NCBI GenBank assembly: GCA_900544245.1
Contig: UQUH01000074.1
Location: 1-5,570, forward strand
Source of the DNA: an uncultured Coriobacteriaceae bacterium
Lineage (GTDB): Bacteria > Actinomycetota > Coriobacteriia > Coriobacteriales > QAMH01
DNA length: 5,570 nucleotides
Direction of reading: 5' to 3'
Shown here: positions 1 to 5,090 of the stretch, piece by piece
Position numbering within the stretch: position 1 is the stretch's first letter
Layout: every line of letters begins with the position of its first letter
Notes under the pieces: generated by a model
Database searches by the model: none
Seen by the model: only the letters and a program-made list of their open reading frames with translations
Told to the model about the DNA's origin: nothing
Translations under genes and position numbers: made by a program

Positions 1-42
1 TCAGGGACGTTGTCTCATTTGCAAATGAGACAACGTCCCTGA
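1..42. repeat. Perfect 42-bp palindrome
   Basis: Bases 1-21 are the exact reverse complement of bases 22-42 with no spacer, so a single strand could fold into a very stable hairpin with only a few unpaired bases at the tip. The 8-mer TGTCTCAT at 11-18 recurs inverted at 25-32 and again in direct orientation at 48-55, just outside the palindrome. No T-run follows either arm inside the window, so it is not a standard intrinsic terminator on the + strand; on the - strand the flanking bases lie outside the window. Such intergenic palindromes can be REP-like units moved by REP-associated tyrosine transposases, or simple bidirectional terminators. No transposase is visible here, so the class is an inference. 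Confidence 0.85.
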
Positions 43-51
43 GCAACTGTC

Positions 52-189
52 TCATCCCGCTCGCACATGCGCGCGCGTTACCGTTTCGAAACCGCGCCGT
101 ACCATATCGTTACCTTTGTCATCAAGACGCAACGTGCGTGAAACCCCGTTGCCATGCACGCTCTGTAATATGGAGAGCGTCAAGGACAT
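52..189 (-). CDS. Possible 45-residue small protein (doubtful)
   Basis: I do not recognise this reading frame. An ATG at 189 is preceded on the - strand by a purine-rich tract (about 190-216) holding AGGAG nine bases before the start, a good ribosome-binding site. The frame runs 45 codons to a TGA at 52-54, about ten bases before the palindrome at 1-42. The product would be basic and polar (residues 30-40 read VRRGFETVTRA), with no membrane segment, cysteine or metal motif. Against it: third positions are not clearly GC-biased like the neighbouring genes, no good promoter is evident upstream, and the frame crosses the hairpins at 133-180, which could equally be RNA structure. The ribosome-binding site may be a by-product of the purine-rich tract. 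Confidence 0.17.
   Translation of the reverse strand: MSLTLSILQSVHGNGVSRTLRLDDKGNDMVRRGFETVTRAHVRAG
133..180 (+). other. Two overlapping, mutually exclusive hairpins in the leader region
   Basis: CGTGCGTG at 133-140 pairs with CATGCACG at 153-160 (8 pairs, one G-U on the + strand RNA) around a 12-base loop. ACGCTCT at 158-164 pairs with AGAGCGT at 174-180 (7 perfect pairs) around a 9-base loop. The two helices share bases 158-160, so they cannot both form completely. The pair lies 40 bases upstream of a terminator-like hairpin and about 100 bases upstream of the DUF2064 gene. This could be the core of a regulatory leader or small RNA, but I could match it to no known riboswitch. The neighbouring 10-bp palindrome GTTTCGAAAC at 83-92 adds to the structure of the stretch. 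Confidence 0.35.
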
Positions 190-220
190 CCCATCCTTCT
201 CCTCTCCCTCCCCTTGTAGC

Positions 221-259
221 GAAGGGCCGGTTGCCAAGAGCACCGGCCTTTCGCGTTTT
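221..259 (+). terminator. Terminator-like hairpin upstream of the DUF2064 gene
   Basis: Bases 221-231 and 242-252 form an 11-pair stem with one G-U wobble. Its core is GGCCGGT against ACCGGCC, with a 10-base loop. The sequence continues as an interrupted T-rich stretch, with TTT inside the end of the stem and TTTT at 256-259. This suits rho-independent termination of a + strand transcript arriving from the left. No recognised + strand gene lies between the window edge and here. It may therefore end a gene outside the window, end a small RNA from the intergenic region, or act as an attenuator for the next gene. The interrupted T-tract keeps confidence moderate. Confidence 0.5.
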
Positions 260-270
260 ATGATGTCGGC

Positions 271-276
271 TACAAT
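271..276 (+). promoter_or_regulatory. -10-like box placed for leaderless transcription
   Basis: TACAAT differs from TATAAT at one base. Counting its last base as -7 puts transcription start at 283-284, which is the A of the preferred ATG (284-286) or the base before it. No Shine-Dalgarno sequence precedes this ATG, as expected for a leaderless mRNA, a form common in actinobacteria. The -35 region (about 248-254, CTTTCGC) is a poor match and overlaps the end of the terminator-like hairpin, so the promoter rests mainly on the -10 box. Confidence 0.4.
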
Positions 277-283
277 ACGGGAC

Positions 284-1162
284 ATGGATACGAGAAAAAA
301 CGCACTCTTGCTGTTTAGCAAGGTTCCCGAAGCGGGAAAGGTCAAGACGCGGCTCACGCCGATAAAAGACGGGTTCTTCGACCCGGAAGTCGCTAGCGCG
401 CTCTATCACTGCATGCTCTTTGACGTCACCGAGTGCTGTTGTGATGCGCTGCGCGACCTCGAGCGCGCCGATGCCGAGCGCTACGCGCTCGAGAGCACCT
501 GCGATTACCAGCCATTGCGCGACACCTACACGCTGCTCATCTCCTCGCCCGGTATCGAGCAGGAGGAGCGGATGCGCGCACTCTTCGAGGAAAGCGGCGT
601 CTGGCCGCGCAACATCGTCTTCATCCATGATGATGGCGATAGCTTCGACGCGCATTACAACGACGCATTCGATCAGGTCTGGGCGCTTGGCTATGACACC
701 ATCTTATCGATGGGCTGCGACATGCCCGCGCTGCGTCGGAGCATCATCGTCGAGGGTTTCGAGCGCCTGCACGGGTTGTGCGATCGTCCCGGTGGAGGCA
801 TCGTGCTCGCCCCCGACCAGGAGATGGGCGTATCCGTGGTGGGGTGGACGCGTGACACGGACTTCGACCATACGGGGGTCTTCTACAACGCCGATGGTCT
901 GACCGTGTTGCCCGCCTACATCCAGAAGGCCGATCGTCTGGGACTTCCCGCGCTCTACCTTCCCGACGTTCCCGATGTCGACACGATCGCCGACCTCAAT
1001 CACAACGTGACGCTCGTGCAGGCGCTCGAGTACTGCGCGCGATTCCAGGACGACGTGACGCCGCCCTATCGCACGGCTGCCGCGCTGCGCGAGATGGGCT
1101 ACACCGATATCCGCGTCATGCCCAACGAGCTACGCGACGACCGCAGCGAAATCGACGGATAG
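284..1162 (+). CDS. DUF2064/TIGR04282-family GT-A-like protein
   Basis: This 292-residue protein belongs to the family of small GT-A-fold proteins annotated as DUF2064 or TIGR04282 glycosyltransferase-like. They resemble nucleotidyltransferases such as CofC, but their substrate is not established. The N-terminus LLLFSKVPEAGKVKTRLTP (residues 8-26) is the family's nucleotide-binding-like start with the KTRL motif (21-24). GCDMP at 144-148 is the expected acidic, metal-binding-like motif. DVPDVDTIADL at 228-238 matches the usual DVDTPEDL-like end of the domain. Odd points are a CCC run at 51-53, no DGG motif (residues 178-183 read DQEMGV), and a length well above the roughly 200-220 residues typical of the family, with about 55 residues after the domain. 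The frame is open back to 116, but ATGs at 116, 170, 260 and 263 would add non-family sequence crossing the terminator-like hairpin; 284 places the conserved motif correctly. It converges on the hydrogenase operon. The likely location is cytoplasmic, since no signal or membrane segment is seen. Confidence 0.85.
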   Translation: MDTRKNALLLFSKVPEAGKVKTRLTPIKDGFFDPEVASALYHCMLFDVTECCCDALRDLERADAERYALESTCDYQPLRDTYTLLISSPGIEQEERMRALFEESGVWPRNIVFIHDDGDSFDAHYNDAFDQVWALGYDTILSMGCDMPALRRSIIVEGFERLHGLCDRPGGGIVLAPDQEMGVSVVGWTRDTDFDHTGVFYNADGLTVLPAYIQKADRLGLPALYLPDVPDVDTIADLNHNVTLVQALEYCARFQDDVTPPYRTAAALREMGYTDIRVMPNELRDDRSEIDG

Positions 1163-1176
1163 GCTTCTTCCCGCCC

Positions 1177-1223
1177 AAAAAAGGACGGCAACTGCACCCG
1201 AGACGAACGGGGCACAGCTGCCG
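1177..1223 (-). terminator. Intrinsic terminator of the hydrogenase operon
   Basis: On the - strand, 14 bases at 1223-1210 pair with 14 bases at 1199-1186 around a 10-base loop. All positions pair in RNA, three of them as G-U wobbles. Three bases later comes a run of six T (1182-1177). The structure begins 23 bases after the stop codon of the hydrogenase gene. Read on the + strand, the wobble positions become A-C mismatches and no T-run follows, so it should stop only - strand transcription. No separate terminator for the convergent + strand gene is evident. Confidence 0.85.
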
Positions 1224-1246
1224 CTGGCATGGGAGACGCATGCGGT

Positions 1247-3112
1247 CTACAGCGTCCACTGCTCCTGGTCGGTGTGGAGCAGCTCGTGGGCCTTGTGGGA
1301 AAGCGGCTCGCCCAGGAACTCCTCGTAGCAGGTCGTCACGTTGGGGTTCTCGTGGCTAAAGCGCGTCGGGCGCTTGCGGTCAAGTGCGTAGAGCGTCTGG
1401 CCGCGGTCGCCTGCCATCTCGCGCGCTTCGTGGATGGGCTGGCCACCGCCGCCGGCGCAGCCGCCCGGGCATGCCATGACCTCGACGAAGTCGTACTCGA
1501 CCTCGCCTGCATCGATGGCAGCGAGTAGCTTTTCGGCGTTTGCCAGGCCGCTGGCTACGGCAACGCGCACCTCGCGACCACCCAGGTCGAAGGACTTCTC
1601 CTTCCAGCCATCCAAGCCGCGCACCTCGACGAAGGCATCGGGATCAGGGTTGGTTCCGTTGACGAGGAAGTACGCGCTGCGCAGCGCGGCCTCCATGACA
1701 CCTCCGGTCGCGCCAAATATGACGGCGGCGCCGGAACCCTCGTTCATCGGGTCGTCGAAGGGCGTCTCGTCGAGCGCGGCGACGTTGACGTGCATGAGCC
1801 GTATGAGTCTGCCGAGCTCGCGTACGGTGAGCACCGCATCGACATCGGGTTCGGTTTCGCGCACCATCTCTTCGACGGCGGCCTCGTACTTCTTGGCCAC
1901 GCATGGCATGCAGGACACGTTGAAGATGCGCTTGTCCATCGGACCCGACGCGACGGCGCCCGTCTCGCCGGCTGCTGCCACGGATGCGTCGTCATTGGCG
2001 CCGGTGCCGACGGGGTTGGTGCTCACGCCGATGCCCAGTCCCGCACCCTCGCGCACGCCTGCAAGCTCGTGGCCGCCTTGCCTGGGCGGCACCATGCCGA
2101 GCTTGGGACCGACGTATTCCTTGAGCAGCGCGCCGAACATCTGCTGCGGCGACTTGGCGCTCGAGAGATGGGCGAGCTTGTCGGGATGATTGATCTTGAG
2201 GTAGCGCACCCAGCCTGGGCAGCATGACGTGAACATGGGCATGGTGCCCTGTCCGCCTAAGCGTTCGAGCAGCTCGCTGCCCTCTTCCATGATCGTCATG
2301 TCGGCGCCGAAGTTGGTGTCGAAGACGTAGTCGAAGCCGAGCGCGCGGAAGGTCGCGGCCAAGCGGCCTTCGGTTGCCAGCTCCGCCGGCAGGTCGAGCG
2401 TCTCGCCCCATGATGTACGCACCGCCGGGGCGACCTGTACCGCGCACACCACGTCCGGGTCGGCGAGCGCCTCGAGCACGGCATCGATGTCGTCGCGGGC
2501 ACGCAGCGCGCCGGTGGGGCAGTGGGTGATGCACTGGCCGCACAGCGTGCAACCGGCCTCCTCGATGGGCAGTCCGTCGTGCACGCCCACGTCCAGGCGC
2601 GTCGCGCGGTTTTTGATGTCCCACACGTCGCAGCCCTGCACCTTGTGGCACACCTGCACGCAGCGCAGGCAGCGCACGCACTTCGAGCTGTCGCGGATGA
2701 GCGGGAAAGCGGCATCCCAGGGCGTGAAGGTCGGTTCCTTCTCGTAGGGCACGTCGAGGATGTTGAGGTCTTGGGCGAGGTCCTGCAGCACGCAGTTGCT
2801 GTTGCGCACGCAGATCGCGCACTGCACGTCATGCTGGGAGAGCAGCAACGACACGTTGACGCGCCGCGTCTCGAGCACGCGCGGGGTGTCGGTATGGATG
2901 ACCATGCCGTCTTCGAGCGGGGTGTTGCAGGCGGGCACGAGTCGCTCGACGCCCTCGATCTCGACGACGCACACGCGGCACGCGCCGATGTCGCTTATGC
3001 CCTCGAGGCCGCACAGCGTGGGCACGTAGTTGCCCGAGGCAAAGACCGCCTCGATGACCTTGGAACCTTCCGGGAGCGCGATGGGCGTTCCGTTGACCGT
3101 TGCGTTTACCAT
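1247..3112 (-). CDS. hydA: Multi-cluster [FeFe] hydrogenase catalytic subunit
   Basis: This 621-residue iron-only hydrogenase interconverts H2 with protons and electrons at an H-cluster. The NuoG-like N-terminus has a [2Fe-2S] domain (C34, C45, C48, C62) and a His-Cys [4Fe-4S] site (H94, C98, C101, C107). Two ferredoxin-type clusters follow: C145/C148/C151/C155 and C188/C191/C194/C198. The catalytic domain shows all three H-cluster motifs: TSCCPGW at 295-301 (C297 in the proton-relay position, C298 the ligand), MPCVAKKYE at 402-410, and EVMACPGGCAGGGGQP at 544-559 (C548, C552). The C-terminus (about 589-613) is a typical small-subunit domain ending in SHKAHELLHT. Residues about 346-390 are a Gly/Ala/Ser-rich insertion absent from family members I know. 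The start at 3112 is preferred over the open frame back to 3211, because it begins the ferredoxin fold and follows a strong GGAGGGAG ribosome-binding site. The start overlaps the stop of the upstream flavoprotein gene by 7 bases, implying a coupled complex. No signal peptide is present, so it is probably cytoplasmic. Maturation genes (hydE, hydF, hydG) are not in the window. The gene context suggests group A2. Confidence 0.96.
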   Translation of the reverse strand: MVNATVNGTPIALPEGSKVIEAVFASGNYVPTLCGLEGISDIGACRVCVVEIEGVERLVPACNTPLEDGMVIHTDTPRVLETRRVNVSLLLSQHDVQCAICVRNSNCVLQDLAQDLNILDVPYEKEPTFTPWDAAFPLIRDSSKCVRCLRCVQVCHKVQGCDVWDIKNRATRLDVGVHDGLPIEEAGCTLCGQCITHCPTGALRARDDIDAVLEALADPDVVCAVQVAPAVRTSWGETLDLPAELATEGRLAATFRALGFDYVFDTNFGADMTIMEEGSELLERLGGQGTMPMFTSCCPGWVRYLKINHPDKLAHLSSAKSPQQMFGALLKEYVGPKLGMVPPRQGGHELAGVREGAGLGIGVSTNPVGTGANDDASVAAAGETGAVASGPMDKRIFNVSCMPCVAKKYEAAVEEMVRETEPDVDAVLTVRELGRLIRLMHVNVAALDETPFDDPMNEGSGAAVIFGATGGVMEAALRSAYFLVNGTNPDPDAFVEVRGLDGWKEKSFDLGGREVRVAVASGLANAEKLLAAIDAGEVEYDFVEVMACPGGCAGGGGQPIHEAREMAGDRGQTLYALDRKRPTRFSHENPNVTTCYEEFLGEPLSHKAHELLHTDQEQWTL

Positions 3113-4971
3113 GAGAACTCCCTCCCTCCGCGAAACGCGCCTGGGCCGAACTTGTCGCACCTCAGACACCTGTCGGATTCCTGCGAAGCCTCCTGGCTGG
3201 AAAGGCCGCATTCCATCATCGCGAAGTCACGGCGGCGTACCTCCGCACTGCGCTCGGTCGTGTTGGAGCGGCCGCAGGGCATGCGGTCAGCAGCGTGAGG
3301 AGCCGGAATCTCGACATCCTGCTCGATGACGTGGTCGAAGCCGAGGAACTCGTCGATGTTACGCGCGGCGGCTTTGCCGGCGGCGATGGCGCGGATGACC
3401 GTTGCGGGGCCGCTTTCGCAATCACCTCCGCAGAACACGCCGTCCATGCCCTCGACCTGGCCGAACGGTCCGGTCACGACCTGGCCCCACTCGACCGGCA
3501 GCTCCTCTGCGCCGAGCTCGGATGCGCCGACGGCCTGGCCGACGGCCATGAGCACGCGGTCGCATTCGACGACTCGCGGCGGCGTGTCCGCCTTGACGGG
3601 CTTGGGCCGCCCGCGATCGAACTTGCCGATGACCTGGGGTTGGATCTCGAGACCTGTCACGCAGCCGTTTTCCTCGAGTACCCGCAAGGGAGCGGCGAGC
3701 TCCATGATTTCGCAGCCCTCCGCGATGGCGCCCTCGATCTCCTCGCGCTGCGCGGTCATGTCCTCGATGCGACGGCGGTAGACGACGGTGACCGACGCGG
3801 CGCCCAGACGTAGCGAGGTACGGGCCACGTCCATGGCCACGTTGCCGCCGCCTACGACGACGATACGTTGACCGGCAAAATCGTGCATGAAGCCGTCGCC
3901 GATGGCGCGTAGCATCTCGACAGCCGAAAGCACGCCCTCGGCGCTCTCGCCTTCGATGCCGAGCGTCTTCTCGTTATGCGCTCCGATGGCGATGTAGACG
4001 GCGTCGAAGTCGCGACGCAGCTCGCCCAGGGTCACGTCGTTGGGAACGGTCGTGCCCATGCGTAGCTCGATGCCCTGCGAAACGATCCAGTCGACTTCAC
4101 GTTCGAGCTCGGCGCGCGGGAAGCGGTAGGCGGGGATGCCATAGCGCATCATGCCGCCCAGGTGCTCGCGCTGCTCGAAGATGACGGGGGAGTGACCCAT
4201 GAGCGCGAGGTAGTACGCAGCGGTGAGGCCGGCTGGGCCGCCGCCGATGACGGCGACGCGCTTTCCGGTGGCGGGGTAGTGGAAGGGCGCCGAGGACGCG
4301 ATGGGGCCACCATCGGCACCGAGTTCGAACATCTCGGGCGCGTTATCCACCGCGTAGCGCTTGAGGGCGCGGATGTTGATGGCGTCATCCACCACGCCGC
4401 GTCGACACGCGAGCTCGCAGGGATGTTCGCAGATGAGGCCGCAGGCAAGCGGGAAGGGGTTGTCCTTGCGGATGAGGCGCACGGCGTCGTCGTAGCGGCC
4501 CGCGTGGACCAGGGCGACGTAGCCGGGAATGTCGACGTGAGCGGGGCACGCCGCGCGGCAGGGCACGGCATTGCGCGGACCGGCCGTGCAGCGTCCTTGC
4601 GTGGCGTGGGAGACGAAGTCGTCGCGGAAGCCCTTCACGGCCCGCAGCACCATGGCTCCGGCCTCGTAGCCGATGGCGCAGTCGGCGCTCAGGTAGGCGT
4701 TGCGCGCCGTGCGCTCGAGCACGTTGACGTCGTGCTCGCTGGCGCGGCCATCGAGGATGGCCTCCACGAGGTTGCGCATCTGGGCAAGTCCCACGCGGCA
4801 GGAGACGCACTTGCCGCAGGATTGCGAGGCGGACAGGCTGACGAACGCGTCCGTGAGCTCGACGGGACAGGTGCCCACCGATCCGGACTGCGCCCTGCGT
4901 GCGATCGTGTCGCACACGTCCTCCATGACGGCATGCGCTGCCGTCGGGCGTTCGATTTCGATTAGTGCCAT
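3106..4971 (-). CDS. NuoF-type Fe-S / GltD-NfnB-like flavoprotein fusion
   Basis: This 621-residue protein is the likely electron-transfer partner of the hydrogenase, exchanging electrons with NAD(P)H. Residues about 1-120 resemble the C-terminal [4Fe-4S] (N3) domain of NuoF: SCGKCVSCRVG carries C52, C55 and C58, and C98 is the fourth ligand. The FMN/NADH-binding part of NuoF is absent. Residues about 125-205 are the two-cluster helical domain shared by GltD, NfnB and dihydropyrimidine dehydrogenase (C128, C138, C142, C177, C181, C185, C189). An FAD-binding motif VAVIGGGPAGLTAAYYL lies at 239-255. A second nucleotide-binding motif VVVGGGNVAMD at 371-381 is followed by YRRR (398-401), typical of NADPH-using relatives. 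The flavin-closing motif GVFCGGDCESGPATVIRA is at 511-528. A CLRC motif (C602, C605) lies near the C-terminus. The start at 4971 has the site GGGAGAGG six bases upstream. It is probably cytoplasmic and complexed with the hydrogenase. It could be misannotated as glutamate synthase small subunit, but no large subunit is adjacent. NADPH rather than NADH is an inference from the arginines. Confidence 0.92.
   Translation of the reverse strand: MALIEIERPTAAHAVMEDVCDTIARRAQSGSVGTCPVELTDAFVSLSASQSCGKCVSCRVGLAQMRNLVEAILDGRASEHDVNVLERTARNAYLSADCAIGYEAGAMVLRAVKGFRDDFVSHATQGRCTAGPRNAVPCRAACPAHVDIPGYVALVHAGRYDDAVRLIRKDNPFPLACGLICEHPCELACRRGVVDDAINIRALKRYAVDNAPEMFELGADGGPIASSAPFHYPATGKRVAVIGGGPAGLTAAYYLALMGHSPVIFEQREHLGGMMRYGIPAYRFPRAELEREVDWIVSQGIELRMGTTVPNDVTLGELRRDFDAVYIAIGAHNEKTLGIEGESAEGVLSAVEMLRAIGDGFMHDFAGQRIVVVGGGNVAMDVARTSLRLGAASVTVVYRRRIEDMTAQREEIEGAIAEGCEIMELAAPLRVLEENGCVTGLEIQPQVIGKFDRGRPKPVKADTPPRVVECDRVLMAVGQAVGASELGAEELPVEWGQVVTGPFGQVEGMDGVFCGGDCESGPATVIRAIAAGKAAARNIDEFLGFDHVIEQDVEIPAPHAADRMPCGRSNTTERSAEVRRRDFAMMECGLSSQEASQESDRCLRCDKFGPGAFRGGREFSW
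3113..3129 (-). promoter_or_regulatory. Ribosome-binding site that fixes the hydrogenase start
   Basis: On the - strand, GGAGGGAGGGAG (3129-3118) ends five bases before the ATG at 3112. It lies inside the last codons of the upstream gene. The upstream stop (TAA, 3108-3106) overlaps the new start as ATGGTAA, so terminating ribosomes could restart directly. This argues for translational coupling and balanced production of the two subunits. Confidence 0.75.
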
Positions 4972-4977
4972 GAGGTT

Positions 4978-5039
4978 CCTCTCCCGAATTCATGGACAAG
5001 TGCGTAAATTTTATCGCTCGGATGAAAAGACATTGTTAA
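4978..5039 (-). promoter_or_regulatory. Promoter and ribosome-binding site of the hydrogenase operon
   Basis: On the - strand, TTAACA (5039-5034) is one mismatch from the -35 consensus. It is followed after 18 bases by GATAAA (5015-5010), or after 20 bases by TAAAAT (5013-5008), as the -10 box. Transcription would start near 5001, about 30 bases before the ATG at 4971. A GGGAGAGG ribosome-binding site lies at 4985-4978. The surroundings are AT-rich relative to the flanking genes. TTGTTAA on the + strand (5033-5039) overlaps the -35 box and equals one half of a Rex operator; no second half at the expected spacing is present. Confidence 0.55.
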
Positions 5040-5064
5040 CAGCATGTTTCGTCCCGCGTAAGGC

Positions 5065-5090
5065 AGGTTGTATATGCGTACCTACAACCT
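5065..5090. repeat. Short inverted repeat over the 3' end of the ABC ATPase gene
   Basis: AGGTTGTA (5065-5072) and TACAACCT (5083-5090) are perfect 8-bp inverted arms around a 10-base loop, overlapping the TAG stop codon (5084-5082) of the - strand gene. A hairpin at a gene's end may stabilise or help end the message. No T-run follows on the - strand, so it is not a standard intrinsic terminator. Confidence 0.4.

Noticed and set aside
149..171. Promoter from TTGCCA (149-154) and TAATAT (166-171)
   Set aside because: The spacing of 11 bases is far too short for a sigma-70 type promoter.
60..180. tRNA, SRP RNA or a known riboswitch in the structured leader
   Set aside because: No cloverleaf with a proper T-arm, no SRP tetraloop motif, and no conserved core of a riboswitch class I know could be found.
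116..283. N-terminal extension of the DUF2064 frame from an ATG at 116
   Set aside because: The extra 56 residues do not look like protein of this family and cross the hairpins and terminator-like structure. The conserved motif needs only a few residues before it, as given by the ATG at 284.
122..655. Long - strand open frame opposite the DUF2064 gene
   Set aside because: It is the shadow of a real gene in GC-rich DNA and has no recognisable domain.
1943..2077. Frameshift or pseudogene in the hydrogenase gene
   Set aside because: The frame is continuous, and all motifs before and after the insertion are in register and intact.
1434..2189. 251-codon + strand open frame opposite the hydrogenase catalytic domain
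   Set aside because: It has Ser/Pro/Thr-rich antisense composition and no motif, while the opposite strand carries the H-cluster motifs.
3113..3211. Hydrogenase start at 3211, adding 33 residues
   Set aside because: The added segment is Arg/Pro-rich, lies within the upstream coding region, and precedes a strong ribosome-binding site and a start that begins the ferredoxin fold exactly.
2522..3298. 258-codon + strand open frame opposite the hydrogenase and flavoprotein genes
   Set aside because: It is rich in His, Ala, Arg and Val and lies antisense to conserved Fe-S domains on the other strand, so it is a codon-bias shadow.
4162..4965. 267-codon + strand open frame opposite the flavoprotein gene
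   Set aside because: It is antisense to the FAD and Fe-S motifs and has no domain of its own.
3106..4971. Glutamate synthase small subunit (gltD)
   Set aside because: The core is homologous, but the N-terminal NuoF-type Fe-S domain, the coupled hydrogenase gene and the absence of gltB point to a hydrogenase partner.
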